Part shown: positions 23,501-35,194 of the stretch, in pieces
How the letters are laid out: each line of letters begins with the position of its first letter
Position numbering within the stretch: position 1 is the stretch's first letter
Notes under the pieces: model-generated
What the model saw: only the letters and a program-made list of their open reading frames with translations
Database searches by the model: none
Told to the model about the DNA's origin: nothing
Assembly (NCBI RefSeq): GCF_019925205.1
Contig: NC_083565.1
Location: 25,696,241-25,760,240, forward strand
DNA: 64,000 nucleotides
From: Metopolophium dirhodum
Lineage: Eukaryota > Arthropoda > Insecta > Hemiptera > Aphididae
Direction of reading: 5' to 3'
Translations under genes and position numbers: made by a program

Positions 23501-24095
23501 GTAAAATGACGAGCATTAAAAATATAATTTTCAAATATTATATTAATTGGTATTTTGGTACTTACCTATATATTATAATATTAAATTTGGTATCTCTGTT
23601 ATATCAACTTCATAAAAATATCGTTTGGTAATAAACATTTAACGTTTAATTAGGTATAGGTACCTCTACAGAATGCGATATTTTATGTCCTTAGAGATGT
23701 AAAATGTACGCACGTTTTTTTATGGTCATATTACTATGGTAGTTACTAGTTACTGTCCATCAACGTGTTAAGGACGATATGCGAGTTGTTCTGTCCAATA
23801 TTTTCCCCGATTTAAAGCCAATATTGCAATCAAAACAACAGCAAAATAATATGTCACATTGAAACTTGTATACATAAATAATTATAAACTATGAAACAAG
23901 GTGATTATTACTATTTCATAATTATTTAATAATGTATTATTGTATTAACTCTCAATGTTATCATTAAAAAATAATTAGGATCTTTTCGTTATACGTTTAC
24001 CATTTTCTAGTTTACGGGACACCCCGTAAAGTTTGGGTGGACGTCAGTGATGCCCACGTTGCCACTCACTCGCTGCGCTGCGGCATTTAAAATAC
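20510..24095. other. Noncoding part of duplication arm 1
   Basis: It matches 53098-56634 almost throughout. A GGGCCGGGGCTACATAG / GAGCCGGGCCTG stretch (20720-20900) has the look of a hAT element interior. No frame longer than about 70 codons and nothing family-like is visible. Confidence 0.55.
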
Positions 24096-24099
24096 CTGC

Positions 24100-25190
24100 A
24101 GTATTAAGCAATATTAGATTCTGAGCGAAGTGATGAATGTATTGATTTTACAATGATGTGTGTTTTTTTTATTTTTTTTTTGTACATGAAATTTTGACTG
24201 AATGTTTATATTGGTATTTTCTATACACCATAACATTTTCCAAATATTTTGACTTATTTTGAGCTGTTTACGGACATTTTCAGTTTCCATTTTTTTAAGT
24301 TTTTTTTTCTATAAATTTCAATAAAATTTTATTTGTTTGTTAAAAAAGCTTAAAAATTTAATAGAAGAATCCTAGGTTATTGTTTCAAAGCCAGATGAAA
24401 ATAATAAAAAATCCTTAGTCACAGTTTTTATTTATAAGAATTTAAAGTTCAAACTTTGACAAAATACGGAAAAATCACGAAAATTAGCAAATTATTTTGA
24501 GTTGAGAATTCATAAAAATTTTTCTTTTTAAATCTAAGATTTGAAAATGTAATATAAGATTACTCATAAGTTTGTCTACCATTATCAAAAAAAAAAAATG
24601 TCTACAAGTAACTTAAATTAAATTTTTATTAGCGTCTGACATCTAACATTTGATATTGTTAGTTTTCAATTTTTTTAGTTTTTTTTCTATAAATATTAAT
24701 AAAATTTTATTTGATGGGTAAACAAGCGTGAAATTATAATATAAGGCGCACTAATAAATTGTATTATAAAGTATATTATTTTTAAAATCAGATGAAAAAT
24801 ATTAAAAATCCATGCCTAAACACAATTTTTTTTTTAAGCATTTAAAGTTCAAATTTTGACGAAATTTATCAAATTTATTATTTAATAATTATTTTGTAGT
24901 TCAAAATTTATAAAATGTTCAACTTTTAGAGCTAAGGATTGAAAATTGAAAACAAGGCTCTTAGGCTCCATGTAAATAAGTTATATATAAATTACTTATA
25001 ATTCATAATAATATCATCAAATATACTTGGTTATATCATACTAGGCTGACTGACCGTTTTCGCTCAGAATCGTTTTTCTTATACAATGATATTATCATTG
25101 AATTCAAATTTTACACCATCCATGACAGTGACTCACTTGTACCCTTCTGTACAGCAGAGCAACATCCACTTACCCACCTTTTTCCTTTTT
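24100..25190 (+). repeat. Dispersed AT-rich repeat family R1 (copy 2, long form)
   Basis: It starts near GATTCTGAGCGAAGTGATGA and ends near ACAGCAGAGCAACATCCACTT. The block TTGACTTATTTTGAGCTGTT-ACGGACATT recurs inverted at 40690-40760. Duplicated at 56990-58110 as part of arm 2. Confidence 0.6.
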
Positions 25191-25479
25191 AAATCTAAGA
25201 TTTGAAAATGTAATACAAGATTCCTCATAAGTTATATTTGATGATGCAAATGATCAAATGATTCAATACAAATTGATATATTAATGAATATGATTTAAAT
25301 GTTCCCCTCGAAGACCGCTGATAAGACCAGTATGTCCTATCCATATCTTTATTATCTATGCATTCTACAGACTACGCAGAAAAATCTGTGCGTGCATTAT
25401 TATAAATACTAATAATTATTAATATATATGAGCTAATAATCTATATAGGCATATAGCCATAATGTCATGATCGAGGAAC

Positions 25480-25637
25480 AGCTTTAGGAATTTTGGAATG
25501 AAAAAAAAAAAATAATAACTAGTTGGTTTATTTTTTAACGAGTTAGATTAGACTATTTTACACATTAAATTTAACTAGTTAATAGTTACAAAGTTAAAAT
25601 GATTCAAAACTAACTAGTTAGTGCCCAGCTTTGTAAG
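25480..25637. mobile_element. hAT-type MITE, right end preserved
   Basis: The right end reads AGTGCCCAGCTTTG (inverted: CAAAGCTGGGCACT), the terminus type of 8497-8856, preceded by AACTAGTTA words. The left end is unclear (AACAGCTTTAGGAATTTTGG). The arm-2 copy is 58370-58527. Confidence 0.5.
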
Positions 25638-25781
25638 TACCCAACCATTTCGAATACATTAATAATACAAAAACCATTACCCTAGACGGTTAGACCTGCC
25701 TAAGCTTATGTAACGTATGCAGTGTAGAAATTCCTAACAATAACAACAAGAACAAGAACAATAATCAACTACTATATTATT

Positions 25782-25970
25782 TTGTTTATCGTATCTATTG
25801 TTACGATTGTTACGGTTTTGTTGTGGTTCAGTCGTGGGGCGGCCCGAAATATAATATCCAAAATATCAAAAATGTACTACGTTAATATTCAAGTTTTCAC
25901 TTCTGCCAGCACTCCCGGAGTGCAACCCATCGTCTTTTTACAAAATTTTATTTCGATGATGTTAAGGTAA
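25782..25970 (+). other. Small ORF with a signal-like hydrophobic start, doubtful
   Basis: The 62-codon frame begins MFIVSIVTIVTVLLWFSRG, a plausible signal or membrane segment. In arm 2 the equivalent region (58680-58740) has lost most of it, so it is not maintained. No family recognised. Confidence 0.15.
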
Positions 25971-26419
25971 ACGTAAGCAATTTATTAAAAATTTAAATCA
26001 TACTAGGTTTTATAATAATACAAATTAGTAATAATATTCTATTTATTTGTAATGTTTTAATTGCATGATAAAGACGACTAGTAAATTAATTGAAAATCAT
26101 TAATTAAAGGATTTGTTAGTTAGTGTTTATACTACTATTTACGCCGCACTCGGCGAATTTGCTCAAGTAAAACGTAAATAGAACACAGGAACGTAGAGTA
26201 CGATAATGTAAGTTATTGGCATAGCCAGCAGTCGAATTTGAATCGCCAAGTAGAGACTGTCAAACAACAGCCATCTCTACATTTTTAAGTAACATTAATA
26301 ATTTGGTTTATAAACCAACTATACTATAGTTATAATACAATTTTTTTTCAGGTTTGGACCGACGACGCTGCGAGTACTACTTTTGTCGTAATTCTTCCAC
26401 GACGCCGCCATCGTTTAAT

Positions 26420-26995
26420 GAGGTCAATACAGTCTTATAAAAAACACTTTTCAAAAAGTATTCGAATAAAAAAGTATTTAAAATACTTTTAAACTACTAT
26501 TATTGTAGTTACATATAGAAATGTATTTTACGAATACTCACAAAGTATTTGAATACAAATACAAATATTTTTTTTAATTTTATGCTTTATAATATATATA
26601 TTATATATGTATATTGTACATATCACTATATCAGTATAGGTACCTATTATGTTACTACTTACCATAGATTTTAACAATTACTATAACGTGTCTGACTATT
26701 TAAAGATAAATACATGTTCACACATTTCATCCTGCATTCAGATATATATTTCAACTAATTGATTATATTTTAATGAAAAAAATTAAATAAAAAGTGGTAT
26801 TAACTATTAATATGGAACTATTTTAAAGTTATTACATTTTCAGTTTTCTTAAAAAATTCCAGAAACAGAAACCATATAAAATTAATAAAACGGACTTTAT
26901 GGTATTTTAATACAAGAATATTTAAGCTTTGTTAAAAATACTTTTAAAAAGTATTCAAAATACTTAAAAAATATATTGAAGAGTTACGTAGTTCA
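26420..26995. mobile_element. Old hAT-like element with AAAGTATT repeats
   Basis: The left part (CAGTCTTATAAAAAACACTT) and inverted right part (CAGTGAACTACGTAACTC) resemble degenerate hAT ends, and the interior repeats AAAAGTATT words like the element at 34266-34687. No target duplication remains. Arm 2 carries it at 59125-59735. Confidence 0.4.
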
Positions 26996-26999
26996 CTGT

Positions 27000-28340
27000 T
27001 TACCGGAAGTGCAAATACTGTTTTGCTTATGCCGAGTATCTGAATAACAGAAAACGTACATTATAAACAGTATATGTAGAGCATTAACGGAGCCTGACAT
27101 TATCTGCCAAGTGTAAATTTGCAAATTTACTATGTTATGCACTTGTAGGACGGAGACGATAAATTTCAGTGTGGCGTCCTCGTAGAGTAATAAATGGGTG
27201 TCCTCTTAAAACAAGATACGCCAGAGCCCCCTTAATCTATTCTTTGATATCATGTTGTGTGTATTTAGTATTGGCATGAACTATCTTAGTTCATGGTATT
27301 GGAAGACAGATCAACACTGGGGTCTGGGAGCGCTGTCGACGCCTATCGTACTGATGGTTAGGCGGGTTCCTTCCTACGTGGAGTCCCGAGTCGGAAGATT
27401 GTATGTATTTTCCTTTAAGTGAAGTGTATGTGAATGTATTTGATAATATTAGAAAAAATTATTTAATTTATTTTATAAGATTTTAAGGCTTCGACGACTG
27501 AGGTCATTTGCCTGTAAGGTTGGTAGGGTTGGTGCAAAAGGGTTGGGACAATGTGTTTAAAATTATTCACTCTATGTATACCTTTCAAATAAATATCTAC
27601 CAGCCCACTAAATCCAAAATAAATTGATAGGTGCAGCGAAAGCAGCTAGTATTCGCTGCACCCGTGCGCACGCCTAGGGGTTTAATGGTTCAAACCTGAA
27701 CCGGAAAGTTTTCAAACAATATTATTTTTCGACATGCAGCTCTATTATATTATATAAAAATTATACTATTATTTTACCTATGTAAAATTCAATTTTGAAT
27801 TTTTTTAAATATTATTTTGTATTAACTATTCGACTATATTGACGTTTGCACGTTCTACATAATACATATTATATTATTATTATTTACAATTCTTGTATTG
27901 GTTTTGGTCGTTTATGTCGTATCCGCCGGTGTAATGCGTTAGGTATTATATGATTTATTCAGCAGTTTTCGTCACCTTTAGTGTAGCGTTTATACTGCAG
28001 GTCCACGGTCATTACTTTGCATAATCCACTAACGAGTTTTATTATTTGAAATATTTATTTTAACGATTTTTTTAGTCATTAAATCTGTAAAAATTGATAT
28101 TATACAATCGAAAAAACGAAAAAAAAAGAAATTTTTTGTGTTTACATCAAAATATGTTTATTAAATATACACCAAAAAAAGTATGAAAATGTATGTACAA
28201 CAATTTTGAAAAAAATAGCACATTGGCTAAAAAAAAATATAAATATAATATTTGGCACAATATTATGCGTTTATGATAGTAAATAAAAAAAAAAATAATA
28301 TCTGAACATTTTAATAATTTGAAATAATTTAATAAAATTT
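27000..28340. other. Noncoding end of duplication arm 1 and flank
   Basis: It matches arm 2 up to about 28095, with the 1.15-kb arm-2 block missing at 27536. From 28100 to 28340 it is A/T-rich sequence without a gene. Confidence 0.5.
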
Positions 28341-28359
28341 AAAGAAAAAAAATACGACG

Positions 28360-29845
28360 GACAGGATAGACACAATAAACAAGGGGGGAAGAATGCGAGA
28401 TGGCGATTGGTGCCGAAATGCAGTGTTGCTGGCCACTGGTCACCTCTGCACGTTCTCCGACCTGTCCCGCGGGTTGACGATTTTCGCTGGCGCGTTTGCT
28501 CGGCCGCTTGACGACCTTGCCCAGCCGGCGAGGCCAGACCGAGACAGCCATGGGAGCGACTACGGTTGACGGAGACGGACGGTGGCTAAAGCGCGATGTC
28601 GTGCGCGTTGACGGTCGACGGCGCGACGACTCAGCCGTCGGACGGCGAAGACCAAGACGTGGAGCGAGCGAAGTGAGATTTTGTGCTGCGGAACCGGTGG
28701 GGACGAGCGAAACGGCCGATGTGGGATTACCACTGGGCGAAAATGTGAAAGTCAGCGGACCACAGCGCGATCCTTGACTCTCGGTAATTTTCGCCCTGGC
28801 GTTTTCCCTTCGGCCGCGTCTTCGTTCCGCCGCCGCGGTGAAGTCGTGCACCGCCAGACCCTGTGAAACAGTTAAGTTATCGCGAGTCCAGCGCCGCTGA
28901 CGTCCCCGTGTTCCTAGCACGCAAATCTCCATACCCCTCACCCCGTGCCGAAGTCTCCACCGCTGCCGTAGTACCGAGTCCCCATCGCCGTCGTACCGAG
29001 TCGGTGTACCGTCGGGGCGGAATCGTTGCCCGCGCCGGTACCTCTACTATATAGCCGCCGTGTCGTCGCCGTCTTCCGTCACCGCCGCTCCGCGTGACCG
29101 TAACTGCAGCCGGGCGCTCGCCGAGCCGCCAGAGGGTCTCGCGCGTCAACGACGACCGAGTGCGCTACGCCATCGAAACCCGTCGCGCCGCGGGTGGTTG
29201 GAGAACGTGCGCGGGTGACTTACCGCCGCGCACCGTCCGTGCTCTTTCTCGCATCCTCCTCTCCATTCCGTCGCCGTCATCCTGTCCGTCGTCTTCAGCC
29301 CAGGGGCGAGCTGCGGACGGCTTCTCATCGGCGCCAGCACAGACCGCGGAAAAAGCGTCTGACGCCTTTCCACCTCGTACGACGAAGTGGATCGCAGTTT
29401 CCGGGTGTGCTGCCACCGGGTATCCAGCCGTCCGAACAACTCACCAAAGCTATTCTTCACAGCTATACCCCTGGCTGGCTCGATGTTCTCATCATCCAAC
29501 ACGTCGTCTGGTCGCAAAACGTCGTCGAGCGGTCCGCCCTCGGGAGTCGGAGTGGGATCGACAGGCCCCGACTCCGAGGACGGCGCGTCCCCACACGACG
29601 ACGACGCACAAATGTTCGCCTGCAAAATGGAATGGTCCTCTTCTGCTTCCGAAATTTTCAAAACACCTCGACGTTTTCGTCACACTCCTTCCCATCTGCG
29701 CCTCCAAGAATCGGCTTTTGTCCATTCGACTCCGGGGTCTGATCGTCGCCACTTGCAATAGTGCGACCGAATCAATGGCAGACAGAAGAAAGGTCACTAG
29801 ACGCACGAGGTATTCGTCGCTTTCGTCAGCGTAAGTGGCTTCCAT
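28360..29845 (-). pseudogene. GC-rich WKGVRR module, copy A (frameshifted)
   Basis: Read on the minus strand, an ATG at 29845 opens MEATYADESDEYLVRLVTFL, resembling the starts of copies B and C. The frame then has to change: the shared motif ARGIAVKNSFGELFGRLD lies in a second frame (29146-29661) and the tail RWKGVRRFFRGLCWRR in a third. Copy C has the same motif and tail in one frame, so copy A is broken by at least two shifts. A conserved donor (GGCG/GTAAGTCACC, donor 29218-29223) and acceptor (TTTCACAG/GGTCTGGCGG, 28860) define an intron of about 363 bp in the 3' part, as in copy B. The downstream exon has a 200-codon frame (28339-28941) rich in R, S and P that copy B does not keep. Function unknown. 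Confidence 0.6.
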
Positions 29846-29859
29846 TTTGTTGACTGCGA

Positions 29860-31620
29860 TGACTTCTAAGGTTTCGAGTATATGACGTTTGCCGCGTAGC
29901 GTGCGATGTTGTAATAGTTAATTGCCATATTTTATTTTTCAGGTGAAGATAATTTGTACGTGCACGTTCGGATTATTGAGAATTGGTATTGAGCTAAATA
30001 CATTAATATTTCAACGCAGAGACCCGAGAAAATCTCCCAGACGACGTGTATTACCTACTAGCCAGCTATAGTTTGTAGTTTGTTTATGTTTCTCGTCGGC
30101 CCGCAGCATTAGAAGATTTCGAGCGCGTTAATTTTTTTAAACACCATTATTGTTAGATATAGGTATTTATCTTTTAGATTTAAAAAAGAAAAAATGTTAT
30201 GAATTTACAACTCAAAATAATTTTCTCAACCTTCTAACTTTAGACGCTCATAATCTACTATTTTGGATTTACGCTCAACTTTTTTTTTAAATTTTACTAA
30301 CAGCAACTTGCGAGTACCCTTGTATTAAATTTTCAGGTTTTTGACCGTACATCTCCTTTTATATTACAATTAGTAATTAATGATTATACAATATATTATG
30401 TAGGTAATATAATATAATACCTATATTACAATATAGGTATTATATTATAAATTATTTAATTTTAACATTTAATATTGGTCATAGGTATTAAATGTTTTGA
30501 CTCGATTAAGAGCTGAGACCGTCTGTCGGCCTAGGATATTTTATATTAAGAGGACGTCAGCGTAGCTATATTTCGGTATAAAAACATATTTTCGAAAAAT
30601 AGATTTTATTCCGAAAGTAATATACTTAGCGTAGTACAATCTATTATCAAAATTAAAGAACACAATATTATCTAGTGAATGACATATATAAATACGATAT
30701 TTTTATAATGTCAAAAATTTTAATTTTTTAATCTTAAATACCTATCGTTTGAGTTGTTTAATCTACAAATGGATAGGTCATGCCCTAGATAATTTTGTGT
30801 TCTTTAATTTTGATAATTTAGTATTTTTCTCTAAAATCACTCTAAACCTTTGTATTTGTTATGCTTCGTAGGCAAGTTTTTTGTTGTCAAATTTAATTTT
30901 TCATCCGTAATGTGCTGCCACCTATGGACGGCGACGACGTCTACGGTTCCTTCTCCCACCACTACTACAAACGGCGTATTCGGTCGCGTCTAGCACGCAC
31001 GATCTTAATTTAAACTAATCAGATTTCTAGGAATAAATCCCCATTACGATATTACCAAGTTATTATGAAATAGTCATAATAATTATTATTGTGATGTTTC
31101 CAGTCATTATATTATATAAAACGGATCACTACATTTTTTTCCATAATAATTTGTTCCAATATTAATATCACACTTTTGAGGACTTTTGTTCCACAAAATA
31201 TTTGTTCTAGGTACTCATAAAGGCCTCATATATTGACCCATAAAGGTTTAAGGTTCTACTAGATCCAGTTGATCAAGATCTATCTAAAGATCTTTCTTTA
31301 TAGCCATCCTTGTTCATTTTACATTTTTAAAATACAAAATTCTTGGTTCTTAAAGGACTCACAACACATTTTTTTTTTTTTTTATTCTAGTTCATTGGTG
31401 AATTAAGTCCAAATAATGAAAACTGTTTGGTAAATAACCGAAGTTAACAAAATTAATATTCAACGAGATAATGAAAGTCGATTAAAAGCCACGTACCATC
31501 ATAAAGCATCATAAATCATCCAAGCAAACTCGTTTTTCGTGTTGTGATGTCCTTTAAGTAAAGGGAGTTTATTTCAGCACAGTTTACGACTGACATCGGA
31601 TAAATATCAAACTTTTGAAA
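29860..31620. other. Intergenic sequence
   Basis: AT-rich apart from small mixed patches (30920-30990). Apart from the hairpin listed separately, no feature is supported. A T-run of about 18 lies at 31370-31383. Confidence 0.45.
30640..30822. mobile_element. Hairpin-type MITE
   Basis: The arm TATCAAAATTAAAGAACACA followed by A-ATTATCTAG at about 30643-30682 is the inverted copy of 30776-30819 (CTAGATAATTTTGTGTTCTT and onward), with a loop of roughly 95 bp. Ends are frayed. Confidence 0.6.
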
Positions 31621-31630
31621 ATATAGGGAG

Positions 31631-32519
31631 TGTTATAAACTAGCGATTGGGTTAATTGCTTAGCTTATAAGTTGCAGCTTAGGTAGCAAGACCGTTGGTA
31701 GAGGATTTCTTAGGTAGGTTGATAAATAATTAGATTTTGTTGAAACGTTTAAGTTGTATACTTAAAATTATTCTTCATAAAACACTCTTAGTCCAAATTG
31801 ACAAAATCGTTATACTGTCTCTCGCGAAGGTGCCCGCATGTACGATGGTAAATCACGTCTAATCTACAGGCCGTTTCAAGTCTAGTTTTTTAATGCCTAG
31901 TGCTCTCTTACCTTCCCCCGGGTCCATCGATATATCCGCGGACCTCACAGGACGTGATTCAAATTATTATCTATGCATTCCTAGGCCTGTCTATTCCAAG
32001 AATCGTATCCCATTATCATATTTACAATATATGGTATACGCCTTCCGTTAATATTTAGATACTATGCATTATATATATATACAAATTATAAATAAAAATT
32101 ATATATTATATTAACATGACTATGATATTGTTTATATTTCTACTGTAGGCTTTTTTATATAGTTGTTCAGAAATGCGTACTATGGTTTAACTTATGTATT
32201 CTAAATATTAATTATGTGTGCTCGGCCATCTAGTCGTAGATCGTTACCCCCTTTCTTATTGTATGTGAATCTGCTCGTGTATGACTAATCCTTGATTACT
32301 TTCTTAACCTGTCTAGGTGAGGTTGTTCATCCCTATTAGAATGCGATCTCAAGGTTGCCTTGCTTTCTCGTTGTAAACCTACAGCGTATTTTAATAAGAT
32401 TAATGACACTGATTTAAATTACATACTATTCTTTATCTAATCTTTTATGTTATCTAATATACCTTAAGGCGAAACGATCACAATAATAATATAGTATGTT
32501 TATTAATGGGTTCGTTACA
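31631..32519. mobile_element. Solo LTR, 889 bp
   Basis: The block starts TGTTATAAAC and ends TTCGTTACA, the TG...CA ends expected of a retrovirus-like LTR, and is flanked by the 4-bp direct repeat GGAG at 31627-31630 and 32520-32523. Its interior has a base composition unlike the flanks. No internal gag or pol sequence lies beside it, so it is best read as a solo LTR left by LTR-LTR recombination of a Gypsy- or BEL-type element. The boundaries rest on the TG/CA ends and the short duplication only. Confidence 0.55.
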
Positions 32520-32523
32520 GGAG

Positions 32524-33470
32524 GTACCTACTTAAAATTTAAAAATCATAGAACGCGGTTGGTTATTAACCCTGTATAAAAATTACAAAAAGAAAATTTT
32601 ATAATAATATGAATTAAATAATAATACACTCATAGTGGTCATATGACATGGAAAATATAATGATGGTAAAAATAGTAATTTGTTCTCTTAACAAAGTGGT
32701 ATAATAATTAATTAAGGTATTCATATTTATTGTATTGTGGTTTAATCAGGGATGGAAATCAAAATAAAAATGTTCAATTTTAATTTCAATTCACTTATAA
32801 ATATATATTTCCTTTTTTTGATTTCAATTAAAAAAATATATATATTTATATTATAATTTAATTATTTATTTACTATTTCACGTTGTCGATTTAATTTATT
32901 GTATCAAGATTTTTTATTAGATTTTAAACGTACTTTTTTCGATTTAAAATATAAATTTTACATTTTAATGATTTAAATTTTGATTTCTAACTACGATAAA
33001 CCACAACGATTATTATTTCGGTATAAATTATCGATTTAAATTGTTTTCGATTTCAATTCGACTTTTGGATACCATTTAAAAAAAAATTTATATCACTTGA
33101 TTTTTAATGATTTTTATCGATATTCAAATCAGATTTTGAATTAACTATATTTCAATAAACATTTTTATGATTTAAGTCAACTTGACGGGCATAATATATT
33201 GTAGACGTTAACCAAAATTGGAATATCTGGGAATCACAATGTCCAATATTTTCCCACTATTATTTAGTGACATATTTTAGAAGCAGATTTAGTTATATTA
33301 ATTGAGCCGTTCACACAATACTCGATGGATATATTTTCAAAGTTAAATGGTAAAATATGTAAATAAATAGTAATATTTGACGTCGTCCGACGTACAAAAT
33401 CAGTTACTCGAATCACCTTTCAGAGCTATGGTTACGCCACCACGCCAGTGTGCTCTGCACACTAAGCCAC
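32524..33470. other. AT-rich intergenic sequence with a possible hAT relic
   Basis: From about 32748 (CAGGGATGGAAATC) to 33180, the sequence is packed with GATTTCAATT/TTTAAAT words, as in degenerate hAT elements whose end starts CAGGGATGGAAAT. The opposite end was not found. Confidence 0.35.
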
Positions 33471-33475
33471 TGATG

Positions 33476-33484
33476 TATATAAAG
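33476..33484 (+). promoter_or_regulatory. TATA box of the truncated EF-1alpha-like gene
   Basis: TATATAAAG lies about 30 bp upstream of a TTCCGTCATA initiator-like site, in a sequence with CpG and balanced composition. Confidence 0.6.
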
Positions 33485-33505
33485 ACGTTCTGATGCTTCG
33501 TTCCG

Positions 33506-33791
33506 TCATAACGCAATTTTCGTGCAAATATAATATTCTGTGAGTATATAGCTGACGAGAAACAAAATTTCTTTGATCTTTATATTAATTTAAATTGTTC
33601 GTGTTTTCTATTTTTAATTTAATATTTTTTTGTCTACTTGCAGTTTTCACTTTACACCTCAAAAATCCAAAATGGGCGCTGAAAAAGTAACCATGAACAT
33701 CGTCGTCGTCGGACAAGCCCAATCTGCCAAGGCCATCAAATCGGTCGCCAAAGCCACTCCAGCCACCAGCCTAGAGTTAACAATTCTTTGA
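33506..33791 (+). pseudogene. Truncated EF-1alpha-like gene with retained promoter and 5' UTR intron
   Basis: A noncoding first exon (about 33506-33539), intron 33540-33643 (GTGAGTAT...TTGCAG) and a second exon with ATG at 33672 are preserved. The 39-residue frame starts MGAEKVTMNIVVVGQ, close to the EF-1alpha start, in which NIVVIGH precedes the P-loop. After Q the GTP-binding loop is gone and the frame runs AKAIKSVAKATPATS to a stop at 33789; this lysine/alanine stretch may derive from the EF-1alpha C-terminus, implying an internal deletion. The kept intron shows a DNA-level copy, not a processed one. It cannot be a working elongation factor. Confidence 0.6.
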
Positions 33792-34265
33792 TTTTTTGCA
33801 AATTACGAATAATAGTGGGATTGTATTTTCTTCCAAATCGTATTGTTATTGTGTTTTAGTTTTCTTTTATTGTTGTACACATGCATAGATAAATAGATTG
33901 GTATGTTTATTTAATTGTTCACAAGGTTTATAAATTAAATCAGTAGTACGATATTATTTTTATATCACGTACTTCGTTAAAATATATACAATTTTTATTA
34001 TTATTGTATCTAAAATCCAAATAATTAGAGCTTTAATAATTTTGTTAAATATTTTATTGTTACATCCAATTTAATTATTATTGATTTTATATAAATAACC
34101 TTTTCTATATAATTTGTAATCGTAACTTACTATAATCATTTTATATTTTATCTTTTGATATAAAAGTCTCGAAAATCTTCTTTCTCTACCTCTTATTAGT
34201 ACTAAAATTGACTAACAAAATACAAAAAAACTATTTTTGAACACAACATATTTATAATAGACTAT
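33792..34265. other. AT-rich intergenic sequence
   Basis: No supported feature. Confidence 0.5.
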
Positions 34266-34687
34266 CAGTGTTGTAATGTATTCTAGTAAATGTATTTAAA
34301 TACTTTTGTAATATTACTTAAAACTTTTTTAAATTAACTATTAGTATGTATTTTAATACAGTATTGGAATAACTGTACTTGACAATCAAATATTTTTTTG
34401 TAAATACTTTTAAAAATTCAATGAAGTAGGTATAGGTACTAAAGCTTTAATGATACTTTAATATTGACATCACAACTTTATATTAGTATAACTACTAAAT
34501 ACATAAATAATTTTTCCTACTTTGTAAAATTAAATGAATACAATTAAAAGCAAATTCAACAAATAGTTGTTAAAAACATTTTCTTAAAACTTAAAAGTCT
34601 TTGAGTTGTATTTTGAATACTTTTTGAATCGATGTATTCTTATATTAATTTAATTATAATTTAAAATATATATATTTTACAACTCTG
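34266..34687. mobile_element. hAT-like MITE, 422 bp
   Basis: The left end CAGTGTTGTAATGTATT and inverted right end CAGAGTTGTAAAATATA match; the interior repeats AATACTTTT words. The flanks TAGACTAT and TAAGCTGT agree at only five of eight positions, so the target duplication has decayed or the ends are slightly off. Confidence 0.55.
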
Positions 34688-35194
34688 TAAGCTGTAAATA
34701 TAACGAATTTTGTAACCTTTTTACATTTTATTTAATTCTACTAAGATTCTATACTTTTATACTTTAGAATATTGTAATAATTGAATATTGTTCGTTTTGT
34801 TCCAGAACTGTTAATTTAAGTCCACATCAACCTCAAACTCAAATAAGCCATAGCCCAAACAGTATACATAATTTTATAATTTTTTTAATTGTAAAATTAA
34901 CATTTTAAAAGTTATTTTATTTTATGAAAGGAGGAAAATATGTAATTATTAATTATTAAAATATAATGTAGAAGTAGTTTAACAAATCAATAATATAACA
35001 CATTTAAGCATAGCCTTTTAATTCTTTAGTTACAAACACGTAAGCATATCATTACATAATATTGTAAAGCTCATACCTATAGAAAAAAATGTTAATGTTT
35101 TATTTATTACTTGTTAATTAATTTACTAAATATTATAAATTCTTTCATAATTCTTTAAAACTATATAAGGAATATTTAAATACAACTATAAATT

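Larger units (their letters stand above)
17400..28095. repeat. Segmental duplication, arm 1 (partner 51127-61977)
   Basis: Starting at AGAACACTGGAAAAGAATG, long colinear stretches match 51127 onward in the same orientation, with scattered substitutions and indels, ending near TTTTTTTAGTC-TTAAATCTGTAA. Arm 1 uniquely keeps KAT exons 7-10 (about 17720-18870) and about 170 bp near 19900-20070. Arm 2 has extra blocks at 56635-56988 and 60289-61438. No target-site signature is visible at either end. Older repeats (24.1-25.2, 25.5, 26.4-27.0 kb) are shared by both arms and so predate the event. Confidence 0.9.

Noticed and set aside
28496..29834. Several long frames on both strands in the GC-rich 28.4-29.8 kb island (for example 29094-29834 plus, 246 codons)
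   Set aside because: High GC removes stop codons in all frames. The homologous copies B and C show which strand and segments are related; the plus-strand frames are not conserved.
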